This document shows, in pieces, positions 52,295-60,309 of a DNA stretch of 64,000 nt. The notes beneath the pieces are model-generated. The model was not told the origin of the DNA, made no database searches, and saw only the letters and a program-made list of their open reading frames with translations. Origin of the DNA: Hymenobacter gummosus (GTDB lineage Bacteria > Bacteroidota > Bacteroidia > Cytophagales > Hymenobacteraceae); contig NZ_RXOF01000002.1 of NCBI RefSeq assembly GCF_003970915.1, forward strand, positions 62,001 to 126,000, in the 5' to 3' direction. Positions within the stretch are counted from its first letter, which is position 1; the number at the start of each line of letters is the position of its first letter. The translations under genes and the position numbers were made by a program.

Positions 52295-53086
52295 ATGAAC
52301 GCCCCGCAGCTCACCGCCGAAGACCACCTCGTGTGGAAAGTGCTCTTCGACCGTCAGACGGCCCTGCTCCACCGCCGGGCGGCGGCCCCCTTTGCCGCTG
52401 GCCTGGCCCGGCTCGGACTCAGCCGCGACGCCGCCCCCGACCTGGAAGTGCTGGGGCAGCGCCTGCGCCGCCTCAGCGGCTGGGACGTGGTGCCCGCCCC
52501 CGGCCGCGTCGACGACCGGACCTTCCTGGCCCTGCTGGCCGAGCGGCGCTTCCCCGTCACGCGCTGGATTCGCTCCATGCGCTACTTCGACTACATCAAC
52601 GGCCCCGACCTCTTCCACGACGCCTTTGCCCACCTGCCCATGCTTACCGACCCGGAGTGGGCCGCGTGGCTGGAGCACTTCGGGCAGATAGCCCGCCACC
52701 ACCTCGACGACGAGCACGCCGTGGAGCAGCTGGTGCGCCTGTTCTGCTTCACCGCCGAGTTTGGGGTGCTGCAGGAGGCCGACGGCCTGCGCGTGTACGG
52801 AGCGGCCCTGCTGTCGTCGGCCGCCGAGCTGCACCGCTGCCTCGCCGACGACGCCCCGCGCCGCCCGCTGGACGTGGCCGCCGCCATGGCCGCGCCGCTG
52901 GTGCGCGACGGGTTTCAGGACCACTATTTCGTGCTGCCCGACTGGACGCAGCTTTCCGACGTGACGGCCGAGCTGGTGGTGCGCCTCACCGCCCACACGC
53001 CCGCCACCCCGCCCGACCCGGAGCCCCTGCCCGAGCCGCTGCTAGTACCCGTGCCCCGACCACGGCGCCAGCAGCCCCGCGGCTAA
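52295..53086 (+). CDS. phhA: Phenylalanine-4-hydroxylase
   Basis: A 263-residue pterin-dependent iron monooxygenase converting Phe to Tyr. The iron ligands are the two His of LFHDAFAHLPML and the Glu of FTAEFGVL; the catalytic core (about 10-225) also has RWIRSMRYFDYINGPD. The canonical motif has HDxxGHxP; here Gly is replaced by Ala (HDAFAH). The last 35 residues are Pro-rich. The gene is preceded by a leader ORF and terminator, suggesting conditional transcription, and followed by a shared terminator. Confidence 0.88.
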   Translation: MNAPQLTAEDHLVWKVLFDRQTALLHRRAAAPFAAGLARLGLSRDAAPDLEVLGQRLRRLSGWDVVPAPGRVDDRTFLALLAERRFPVTRWIRSMRYFDYINGPDLFHDAFAHLPMLTDPEWAAWLEHFGQIARHHLDDEHAVEQLVRLFCFTAEFGVLQEADGLRVYGAALLSSAAELHRCLADDAPRRPLDVAAAMAAPLVRDGFQDHYFVLPDWTQLSDVTAELVVRLTAHTPATPPDPEPLPEPLLVPVPRPRRQQPRG

Positions 53087-53196
53087 GTTGGCCCAGCCCC
53101 CGCGGCCCGCAGCCACCTGACCTAAACCAATGAGTTGCCGCCGGCTGCAAGCTGAGTGCCAGCCGCTAAAGTCGCCGCGACTTCCCTCTGAAGACG

Positions 53197-53232
53197 AAAA
53201 AGCCTGCACCACGCCACGGTGCAGGCTTTTTT
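53197..53232. terminator. Bidirectional terminator
   Basis: AAAAAGCCTGCACC (53197-53210) pairs with GGTGCAGGCTTTTT (53218-53231). It lies between the convergent phhA and the large surface protein gene. Confidence 0.92.
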
Positions 53233-53256
53233 GCTGGGATTCGCCCCTGGGAGGCG

Positions 53257-56200
53257 CTATTCGAGGATGAGGCGTTTGGTGACCTGGCCGGCGAGTAAGG
53301 TCACGCGCAGCGAGTACACTCCGCCGGCCAGCGGACCGAGCCGCAGAACCTGGGCGAGCGTGCCGCGCGGGGGCGGGAGCGTCTGATGCAGTACCTGCTG
53401 GCCGAGGGCGTTGTAGAGCACTACGGTTACCGGCTGCGGGCTGGCGGGTAGCTGCAGCCAGAGCTGCTCGTGGGCCGGGTTGGGAAAGATGAGCACCTGC
53501 TCGCTCAACTGGCCGGGGGCCGTGGTCGTTGGGCGGGTGGGGTTGAAGACCAGGGAAAAGCGCGGGCCGGTCAGGCTGGCGTCGGCGGTGAAGGTGTAGC
53601 TGCTGTGCGGGGCCAGTTGCGTAATGGTGCCGGTCTGGCCGTCGAGCAGCTGCACCGTGGTGCCGGCGGACAGGTTCAACAGCTCCTCAGTGCGCAGGGT
53701 GTAGGAGCCGGCCTGGCTTACGCGCACCGTCAGCGGCACCGTCACGGGGGCCGAGGCCAGCGGGGGCAGGCCGTTGATGGCCAGTGCGGCGGGCAGGTTG
53801 GTTAGGCCCAGCAGCACGCCGTGGCCGGCCGTGAGCTTGGGCGCATCGAAGCCAGGGTCGAAGCCGGCCGTGGCACCGGCCTCAAAGTACACGGCTACCT
53901 GGTCGCTGACGCCCCGACCGCTCAGGCTCAGCAGTAGCAGCGGCCGGGTTTCGGTGCTGGCCGGGCGCTGCACCGCCCCGTCGACGTAGGTAGTGGCGCG
54001 CACGGCGTTGCTCAGGTTCAGGCTGGCCGGGGTACCCGGGGCCGAAGTCCGCACGAAAAAGGCCTGGCCCAAGGGAATCAGGTCGGAGCCGCCGTTGGTG
54101 CCCACGCCGTTGACGAAGCTGGCGTAAGCGCCGGTATACGGTCCGCTCGATTTGTACACGTGCACTGCGTTGTCGAGGCCGCTGGAACTCAGAAATGCCT
54201 GACTCCAGCTAATGGGGGCGGGGTAGGGGTTGCCGACTAGGTGCCAGCCCGCCGCCCCCACGCTGCCGCGGTCCAGCCCGGTCAGCGTCACGGCCCCGTT
54301 GCCCAGCGGGCCCACGAAGTCGAGCGTCTGCCCGGCGGCCAGGTTCACGGTGTAGCCCCGGCCGGGCACCATGGCCTCCGCCAGGCTGGCCGGCGACACC
54401 CAGCCCTTGTCGAAATCGGCTCCGCTGCCTGCGCTGGTGGCGGCCACCAGGCTCTGATTGTAGGCGAAGACGTTGGGAAAGGGCGTCACGGCGCCGGGGT
54501 TGGGGGCCGAGTTGTAGGCCGGATTTACCACCGGCACGAAGCTGCCAGTGGCCAGATCGGCCAGGGTGGTGTTGCTGACCGGGGCGGCGAGGTGGCGGTA
54601 GCCGGGGCCGGGGTTCAGGCTCGGGTCGAGGTAGCGCTGCACGGTGGCGTCGCCCGTCACCACGGCCGCCCCGTTATTGACCACCATAGCCGTGCCGCTG
54701 GCGGTGCTGAGCAGCCGCAGGTTGCCGTTGCTGCTCAGGTTGCCGTTAAGCGCCAGCAGCCGCTCCACGCTCACGGCGGTGCTCAGCTGCAGGCCGGCGG
54801 CGCCCACCGTCAGGTTGCCGATGCGCAGGCCCTGGCTGCCCCCGAAGCTCTGGGTGGTGCTGCCGGCCGTGAGCAGCGTGCCCGCCCCGCTCAGGCTGCC
54901 GTTGTTGGTCAGGTTGCCGTTCAGGCGCAGGCTGCCCCCGCTGGCTAGGCTCAGCGAAGCGCCCGATTCCACCGTCAGGGCGTTGGCGGCGGCGCTGCTG
55001 CTGAGCACGGGCATGCGCACGGCGGCGGCCGGAATCAGCACGTCGTCGGTGGGGCCGGGCACGGCGTTGTTGCTCCAGTTGCCGGCCGTGGCCCAGGCCG
55101 TACTCACGCTGCCCGTCCAGGTGCCGCCCGGCACCGCCGGGTTCACAACGACCTGCAGATCAAAGATGTTCTGGGCGGGGGCGGGCAGGCCGTTGTCGGT
55201 GGCCGTGAAGCGGATGGTGCGGGTGCCCACGTTGCAGGCGCTGCCCGTGATGGTGAAGGTGGTGGTGGGGTTGGGGCTGCCGTTGCCGGCCGTCGGGGCG
55301 GTGGCGTTGCAGAGCGTGCCCAGGTTGGCGGCGACGGTAACCGTTTCGTTGGGTTCGGGGCCCGAAAACTGCAGCGTTACCGCCCGCGTCTCGCCCTGCT
55401 CCACGGTGATGGTGTTGCCGGCGGGCAGGCCGGCCACGGCGGGCGGCACGTTGTTGCCGTTGGCGTTGCCGCGCACCTGGTAGCCCAGGCACAGCCCGTC
55501 CAGCCAGTCGATGCCGCCCGGGTCGCCGGCGAAGGCGCCGTTGGGCGCCAGGCTGCTGTTGAGGTTGAAACGGCCCGTCTGGATGTAGTCCACGTTGTTG
55601 CCCCGGTTGGCGCCCACGGTGGCCGGCGTACCGTCGAAGCCGTTGGTGCCCCCGGAAAAGTCGCCGGTGGTCCACTGCATGTCGTCGTAGGAAATCTGCA
55701 CGTCGTCGCCCACGAAACCGGGGGCGGTGTTGGCCCGGATGACCAGCTGAAAGGTATTTTTCTTGTCGGCGTGGGAGTCGAAGTAGCCCACGCGGTTCCA
55801 CACCACCACCAGCCGGTCGGGGTACACGCGGTACCACACCGTGCCGCTGCCCATGGCCCGCGTATCCACGTCGGCCCAGAAGGCGGCAATCATCGGAGTG
55901 CTGATGGGAAAGCCCTGGGCGTTAAAGGAGTTGAGCGGGTCATCGAAGGTGATGTTGCCGTTGTTGTTGACGTACACCTCGCGGTAGTTGGTGCCGAACA
56001 GGGAGAAGTCCCAGCCCAGGCTGATGGGCCCGAAGGAGCTGTCGTCGTTGCGGGCGAGCTGCTGCCAGCCGGTTGCAGTGGTATCGAAGGGCTCGAAGCA
56101 GGCCGGCCGGGCCGTGGGCGTCAGCACGCGGCCGGGAACGGGGCTCAGCGGCTGCGGGCGGCGCAGCGCCTGCAGCTGCCGGGCCCGCTGCTGTTTCTGG

Positions 56201-56340
56201 GCCTGGTACTGCGGATTGTGCGCGGCCGGGTCCCAGAGGCGCGGGCCACCGGGCCGCTGCGCCCGGGCTCCTCCCACCGCCAGCCCCGTCAGGAGCAACA
56301 AACCAAGCAACCGAACCAATAAGCGGGTAGAGGTAGGCAT
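53257..56340 (-). CDS. Large T9SS-sorted surface protein with NIDO-like domain
   Basis: A 1027-residue exported protein. Signal peptide from MPTSTRLLVRLLGLLLLTGL to GARAQ. A nidogen-like domain (about 95-260) shows GWDFSLFGTNYREVYVNNNG, IAAFWADVD and VVVWNRVGYF. A cadherin/Ig-like region (about 300-400) and a long repetitive beta-helix-like tract follow (WTGSVSTAWATAGNWSNNAV, with many NLSxNG turns), then a C-terminal region with GWHLVGNPYPAPISW and a type A sorting domain (VLIFPNPAHEQLW to KRLILE). Such proteins are adhesins or matrix components in Bacteroidota; the ligand is unknown. Start 56340 gives a clean signal peptide. Confidence 0.85.
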   Translation of the reverse strand: MPTSTRLLVRLLGLLLLTGLAVGGARAQRPGGPRLWDPAAHNPQYQAQKQQRARQLQALRRPQPLSPVPGRVLTPTARPACFEPFDTTATGWQQLARNDDSSFGPISLGWDFSLFGTNYREVYVNNNGNITFDDPLNSFNAQGFPISTPMIAAFWADVDTRAMGSGTVWYRVYPDRLVVVWNRVGYFDSHADKKNTFQLVIRANTAPGFVGDDVQISYDDMQWTTGDFSGGTNGFDGTPATVGANRGNNVDYIQTGRFNLNSSLAPNGAFAGDPGGIDWLDGLCLGYQVRGNANGNNVPPAVAGLPAGNTITVEQGETRAVTLQFSGPEPNETVTVAANLGTLCNATAPTAGNGSPNPTTTFTITGSACNVGTRTIRFTATDNGLPAPAQNIFDLQVVVNPAVPGGTWTGSVSTAWATAGNWSNNAVPGPTDDVLIPAAAVRMPVLSSSAAANALTVESGASLSLASGGSLRLNGNLTNNGSLSGAGTLLTAGSTTQSFGGSQGLRIGNLTVGAAGLQLSTAVSVERLLALNGNLSSNGNLRLLSTASGTAMVVNNGAAVVTGDATVQRYLDPSLNPGPGYRHLAAPVSNTTLADLATGSFVPVVNPAYNSAPNPGAVTPFPNVFAYNQSLVAATSAGSGADFDKGWVSPASLAEAMVPGRGYTVNLAAGQTLDFVGPLGNGAVTLTGLDRGSVGAAGWHLVGNPYPAPISWSQAFLSSSGLDNAVHVYKSSGPYTGAYASFVNGVGTNGGSDLIPLGQAFFVRTSAPGTPASLNLSNAVRATTYVDGAVQRPASTETRPLLLLSLSGRGVSDQVAVYFEAGATAGFDPGFDAPKLTAGHGVLLGLTNLPAALAINGLPPLASAPVTVPLTVRVSQAGSYTLRTEELLNLSAGTTVQLLDGQTGTITQLAPHSSYTFTADASLTGPRFSLVFNPTRPTTTAPGQLSEQVLIFPNPAHEQLWLQLPASPQPVTVVLYNALGQQVLHQTLPPPRGTLAQVLRLGPLAGGVYSLRVTLLAGQVTKRLILE

Positions 56341-56725
56341 AGAGCAAGGAAAAGGGAGGTGAAACAAGGCCGAATGCACCGGGCATTGCAGGTCAGCCCG
56401 CCTGGCCGCCCGGTCGGCGGCCCAGGTCACGCTGGCAAGACCAGGGGAGCAAATAACTGGTTTAGCAGATATATATATGAATTAAGAGTGAAGAATCTAT
56501 TGTAAATCCAAGAGCATTGCTACAAGTCAAACCCGCCGCGCCCCGGGTGGCTGTTGCCGTGCTATGGTTGTCTTCGCGCCCGAGTCAGCTACGCTTGGCC
56601 AAGCAGAACCTGCGTGCGGTCGGCAGCAACCGCGCGGCTGTCGACGGGGCCGCGGGGCAGTCATTTCGCTACCCGGCCACTTTCCCCAAGCCGCTGCCCG
56701 GCTCTTCGGACAAGGGCGCTAAAAG
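56341..56725. other. Intergenic region with an AT-rich stretch
   Basis: Between the surface protein and the dienelactone hydrolase. An AT-rich stretch (56455-56510) includes TATATATATGAATTAAG and GAGTGAAGAATC, which resembles one arm of the AT-rich hairpin at 5549-5636. The rest is GC-rich without a credible gene. The promoter of the minus-strand surface protein is expected here but not identified. Confidence 0.45.
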
Positions 56726-56764
56726 CCGTCGGCCCCGAAAAACCTGGTTTTTCGGGGCCGACGG
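56726..56764. terminator. Perfect hairpin downstream of the dienelactone hydrolase gene
   Basis: CCGTCGGCCCCGAAAAACC (56726-56744) is fully complementary to 56746-56764, with A/T bases at the tip. It lies 20 bases past the hydrolase stop on the minus strand. Confidence 0.75.
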
Positions 56765-56783
56765 GCAAGCAGGGAAGGCAGGT

Positions 56784-57644
56784 TCAGGCTTTGAGCTTGA
56801 ACTTTTTCAGCAGGTAGTTCAGGGCAATGGTGTTGGCCTGGGTGGCAGCTTTGGCGTCGTACTTGGGGTTGGAGGGGTTGGCAAAGGCGTGCACGGCGTT
56901 GAAATTGTGCACGGTCAGCGTCTTGCCGGCCTTTTTCATGTCGGCCTGAAACTGCTTGACCACGGCCGGGCTGATGCCCTCGTCCTGGGTGGCAAACAAA
57001 CCCAGCACGTCGGTATTGAGGGTTCTGAGCTTGGCCACGTCCTTCTCGGGCATGCCGTAGTACATCACGCAGCCCACGGCCTGCTTGCCGGCCAGCATGG
57101 CGGCCTGCAACGACCAACCCCCGCCGAAGCACCAGCCCAGGGTGGCAATCTGGGCCTTGGCCCCGGCCCGGGCAATGGCCCCGCGGATGATGTTCTTAGC
57201 GCGGTTGTTATCCACGGCCTGCACCAGGCGGCTGGCTTCCTGCGCGTCGGTGGCCAGCTTGCCGTCGTAGAGGTCGAGGGCCAGCACCGTCACGCCGGGC
57301 AGCTGGGCGGCCAGCCGGTCGGCTTCGCGCTTGATGTAGTCGTTCATGCCCCACCACTCGTGAATCACGAAGAGATACTTGCCGCCCGGGGTGCCGGGGC
57401 CGGCCTGGTAGGCGCCGGCGGTGCTGCTGTCGGGGGTGGGGTAAGAGATGAGCTTACCGGCTTCCTGGTAGCTCAGCGGCAGCGGGGAGTCGTGCCCGCT
57501 CATAAAGCTGGGGTCGGCGGCCAGGGAGGCAAAGGCCACCAGGGCGTCGGGGGCGGGCTTGGCGCAGCAGGAAGGCGCCGCTTTCTGGGCGAAGGTGCTG
57601 GTCGTCAGCAGCAGGGCCGCCAGGAAGAGGAAAAGGTGTCGCAT
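56784..57644 (-). CDS. Exported dienelactone hydrolase family protein
   Basis: A 286-residue alpha/beta-hydrolase. Signal peptide MRHLFLFLAALLLTTSTFAQ. Family motifs are YLFVIHEWWGMNDYIKREAD, the Cys nucleophile in LGWCFGGGWSLQ, the Asp in LFATQDEGISP and the His in NAVHAFANP. DLH-type enzymes hydrolyse dienelactones, but exported members in Bacteroidota have unknown substrates. Start 57644 is chosen because upstream in-frame sequence is the 21-bp repeat array and gives no signal peptide. Confidence 0.9.
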   Translation of the reverse strand: MRHLFLFLAALLLTTSTFAQKAAPSCCAKPAPDALVAFASLAADPSFMSGHDSPLPLSYQEAGKLISYPTPDSSTAGAYQAGPGTPGGKYLFVIHEWWGMNDYIKREADRLAAQLPGVTVLALDLYDGKLATDAQEASRLVQAVDNNRAKNIIRGAIARAGAKAQIATLGWCFGGGWSLQAAMLAGKQAVGCVMYYGMPEKDVAKLRTLNTDVLGLFATQDEGISPAVVKQFQADMKKAGKTLTVHNFNAVHAFANPSNPKYDAKAATQANTIALNYLLKKFKLKA

Positions 57645-57742
57645 GGAATAAGGAGCTGAGGTGTGGGCTTTGTGCCTGAATCGAAATCCGGCCCCGCTAG
57701 GTTGCGCCAGGGCCCAAGGCCGCCAGGAAGCGGCTGCGGGAA

Positions 57743-58015
57743 GGTCCGTTTGGGCTTCCCGGACGTTCGGGAAGACTTTCCGAGGGTTAGGAAAGGCTTC
57801 CGGAGGGTTCGGGAAGACCTGCCGAGGGTTAGCAAAGACTTCCCGAAGGTTCGTTTGGGCTTCCCGAGGGTTTCCGAAGACTTCCCAAACCCTCGGGAAG
57901 TCTTCCGGAGGGTTAGCAAAGACTGCCCGAACCCTCGGGAAGCCTTCCGGAAGGTTGGCTAAGACCTGCCGAAGGTTCGGAAAGTCTTCCTGAAGGTTCG
58001 CGAAGAGTCCCGACG
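57743..58015. repeat. Thirteen diverged 21-bp units without indels
   Basis: Unit starts are 57743, 57764, 57785, 57806, 57827, 57848, 57869, 57890, 57911, 57932, 57953, 57974 and 57995. The consensus is about GGTTCGGGAAGACTTCCCGA(G), with an internal imperfect palindrome GGAAGnCTTCC. Units differ at many bases yet every step is exactly 21 bp. All three frames stay open on part of each strand because of the periodicity, but the array is upstream of the hydrolase start and is not thought to be coding. Confidence 0.9.
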
Positions 58016-58053
58016 ATTGGCAAACCTGAGCCGCAAATTCCAGCCCGCTGCAG

Positions 58054-58129
58054 AGACGCAATCTTGCGTCTCGTCGTCCGCGCGACTAAGGCGTTAATCG
58101 TTCGGCGACGAGATGCAAGGTTGCGTCGC
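58054..58129. repeat. GAGACGCAATCTTGCGTCTC-type inverted repeat
   Basis: Left arm 58054-58077 and right arm 58106-58129 are complementary with three mismatches; the left arm is also a palindrome itself. It sits after the UbiB-like gene stop (minus strand) and next to the 21-bp array. Confidence 0.75.
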
Positions 58130-58147
58130 TACATCCGGCTGGTTGGG

Positions 58148-59497
58148 TTATGCTTCCGCCGCCCCGGTGCGCACCGAGGCCCGCAACTCGGTGAGCAGCG
58201 CGTAGAGGCCCACGTAGGTGCGGTTCAGGTAGATGAAGTGCTCCGAACCGCGGGGTTCCCGCTGCTGGCGCAGCTCGGGCTGCTGCATCAGGTTGTCGCC
58301 CAGCGCGTAAAGCGACTCCATATAAGCCGGGGCGCCGAAGTCGAAGACGGGCTGGCGGAAGGGGCGGCCTACCAGGCTCAAAGAGTCGTGCAGGGTGCGC
58401 AGGTAGAGCTGGCGCAGCGGGGGCGCATCAGTGGGGCGCAGCACGCCGGCTTGTTCCAGCAGCGCCAGCAGGCGGGCTTCGTCGGCCAGGGTATCGGGGG
58501 CCAGCAGGGCGGTGAAGAGCTGGTGCACGTCGGCGGGCACTTCCTTCACGCAGCCGAAATCGAGCACGCCCACCGTGCCGCCGTGTTCGGCGCGCAGCAG
58601 GAAGTTGCCGGGGTGCGGGTCGGCGTGCACCTGGCGCAGCGCGTGCAGCTGGTGCATGTAGAAGTCCCAGAGCGTCTGCCCGAGCTGGTTGCGCACGGCC
58701 TGGGGCGGGTCGGTGGCCAGAAACTCCTTCAGGTGCTGGCCGGGCAGCCAGTCCATGGTGAGGATGCGCGCCGCCGACAGCTCGGGGTAGTAGCGCGGAA
58801 ACTCCAGGTGCGGCAGGTGGGCCGATTCGCGGGCAATCTGCTCCCCGCGCCGCAGTTCCAGGGCGTAGTCGGTTTCTTCGAGCAGGCGCGTTTCCACCTC
58901 CTGCATGTAGGGGCGCACGGCGGCTTCGTCGAGGCCCAGCACGCGCAGGGCAATGGGCTTCACCAGCCGGATATCGGAGCGGATGCTGTCGGCCACGCCG
59001 GGGTACTGCACCTTTACGGCCAGCGCCCGGCCGTCTTTGCGGGCGAAGTGCACCTGCCCGATGCTGGCCGCCTGCCGGGCCTGGGGGTCAAACTCGTCGA
59101 ACAGCTCGTAGGGTGACTTACCGAAGGCGTCGCGGAAGGCCTTGCTCACCAGCGGGCCCGACAGCGGGGGCGTCTGGTACTGGGCTTGGGCAAACTGCTC
59201 GGCGTAGGCGGCGGGCAGGATGTTCTTTTCCATGGCCAGCATCTGGGCCACTTTCAGCACCGAGCCTTTCATCTCGCTCAGCGCCCCGTACAGCTCGGCC
59301 GCGTTGGCCGCGTGCAGGTCCTCGGGCGTCACGTCGGCCCCGGCGGCGCGCTTGGCGTAGTGCTTCACGTAGTTGGCACCCACCTTCAGCCCGGTCTTGG
59401 CGAAGCGGGCCGCCCGCGCCACCTTGCTGGTGGGCAAGGAAGCCAGCGGGGCCGGCTCCGGCTGGCTCGGGCCCGGGTTATCGGTTTGCTCGCTCAT
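58148..59497 (-). CDS. ABC1/AarF/UbiB-family atypical kinase
   Basis: A 449-residue protein of the ubiquinone-biosynthesis-linked kinase-like family. Visible motifs are EMKGSVLKVAQML (the KxGQ-type motif, here KVAQ), ASIGQVHFA (the Ala-rich loop), VKVQYPGV with the catalytic Lys, VHADPHPGNF (catalytic loop) and VLDFGCVKE (metal-binding DFG). These proteins bind ADP and affect quinone or lipid metabolism; direct targets are not settled. It begins directly after the stop of the TetR gene (TAAATG), so the two are one operon and the regulator probably controls it. Confidence 0.88.
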   Translation of the reverse strand: MSEQTDNPGPSQPEPAPLASLPTSKVARAARFAKTGLKVGANYVKHYAKRAAGADVTPEDLHAANAAELYGALSEMKGSVLKVAQMLAMEKNILPAAYAEQFAQAQYQTPPLSGPLVSKAFRDAFGKSPYELFDEFDPQARQAASIGQVHFARKDGRALAVKVQYPGVADSIRSDIRLVKPIALRVLGLDEAAVRPYMQEVETRLLEETDYALELRRGEQIARESAHLPHLEFPRYYPELSAARILTMDWLPGQHLKEFLATDPPQAVRNQLGQTLWDFYMHQLHALRQVHADPHPGNFLLRAEHGGTVGVLDFGCVKEVPADVHQLFTALLAPDTLADEARLLALLEQAGVLRPTDAPPLRQLYLRTLHDSLSLVGRPFRQPVFDFGAPAYMESLYALGDNLMQQPELRQQREPRGSEHFIYLNRTYVGLYALLTELRASVRTGAAEA

Positions 59498-60136
59498 TTA
59501 GCGCCGGCTCGATTGGAACAGGAAACGGGCCAGATCCAGGGCCGAGTCGAAGGTATTGCGGCCCACCAGGTCGAAGCTCAGGGTCACGGCCTTTTCCACG
59601 GCCGCGTCGGTGCGCTCGAAGTTCAGGGACTCGTCGCGGGCGAAGAAGCCGAGCACGAACAGGGCCTGCTGCCAAAAGGCGCGCGGGTACTGCTCCTGCA
59701 GCAGGGGCCGCGGGGCCACTTCCTCGCTCAGGCGCCCCTCGCGCAGCAAGTCGGCCACGAAGGTTTCGAAGTCCTGGCGGAAGTCGTCGAGCACCCGGGG
59801 CGTGAGGGCGGGCATGCCGCGCAGGGAGCGGCGCAACGACTGCAGGGCATAGCTGCGGTTCTGCTTGAGGATTTCGAGCAGGGTGAAGTAAAAGCCCAGC
59901 AGCTTTTCGCGGGCGCCGTACTCCTGCCACACCGGCTCCTGGCTGGCCTGGGTGCGGGCCTGCCGCCCGAAGTCGGCCCAGATTTCCCGGTCGATGGCGG
60001 CGAAGTTGGGGTAGTAGCGGTAGAACTCGGCCTCGGGCAGATTCAGCTGCTGGGCCAGCAGGTACACCGAAGCCGGCGGCTCGTTGTGGCGCAGCACGTA
60101 GTCGAGATACGCCTGTTTGATGCGGTCTTTTTCCAT
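59498..60136 (-). CDS. TetR/AcrR family transcriptional regulator
   Basis: A 212-residue regulator. The N-terminal helix-turn-helix (about 1-50) has DRIKQAYLDYVLRHNEPP, SVYLLAQQLNLPEAEFYRYY and a following FAAIDREIW, the TetR pattern with the recognition helix ending in F-Y-x-x-F/Y. The C-terminal part is an all-helical ligand or dimer domain. Start 60136 (MEKDRIKQAY) is preferred over an ATG eight codons upstream, which lies in a palindromic operator-like region. The stop TAA is followed directly by the ATG of the UbiB-like gene. Confidence 0.85.
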   Translation of the reverse strand: MEKDRIKQAYLDYVLRHNEPPASVYLLAQQLNLPEAEFYRYYPNFAAIDREIWADFGRQARTQASQEPVWQEYGAREKLLGFYFTLLEILKQNRSYALQSLRRSLRGMPALTPRVLDDFRQDFETFVADLLREGRLSEEVAPRPLLQEQYPRAFWQQALFVLGFFARDESLNFERTDAAVEKAVTLSFDLVGRNTFDSALDLARFLFQSSRR

Positions 60137-60151
60137 GACCCTACTACAACC

Positions 60152-60163
60152 GGTTTGCAAACC
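60152..60163. promoter_or_regulatory. Candidate TetR operator
   Basis: GGTTTGCAAACC is a perfect 12-bp palindrome 16 bases upstream of the TetR start. Overlapping palindromes AACCGGTT (60148-60155) and CCAATTGG (60162-60169) extend it into a series of AACC/GGTT half sites. TetR regulators commonly bind such sites beside their own gene. Confidence 0.45.
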
Positions 60164-60245
60164 AATTGGTTACCGGGGTAGGAGGCAGGCAAAATGCTCG
60201 TCAAATTCTACCGCAAAAAAATATTGCAAGAAACCCTCTGGTTAC

Positions 60246-60278
60246 TTTGTATGTAATTGATAATTTATGGTAGTTTTG
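60246..60278 (+). promoter_or_regulatory. Promoter of the OmpA-family gene
   Basis: TTTG (60246-60249), 21 bases, then TAGTTTTG (60271-60278), a good -33/-7 pair. The ATG follows at 60310. Confidence 0.75.
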
Positions 60279-60309
60279 CTTGACTATCCCGCTTCCACCA
60301 CCTACTTGC

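Noticed and set aside
57645-58061. N-terminal heptad-repeat extension of the dienelactone hydrolase
   Set aside because: The frame is open through the 21-bp array, but a typical signal peptide begins at 57644, which would be buried inside the longer protein; periodic open frames are expected from a 21-bp repeat.
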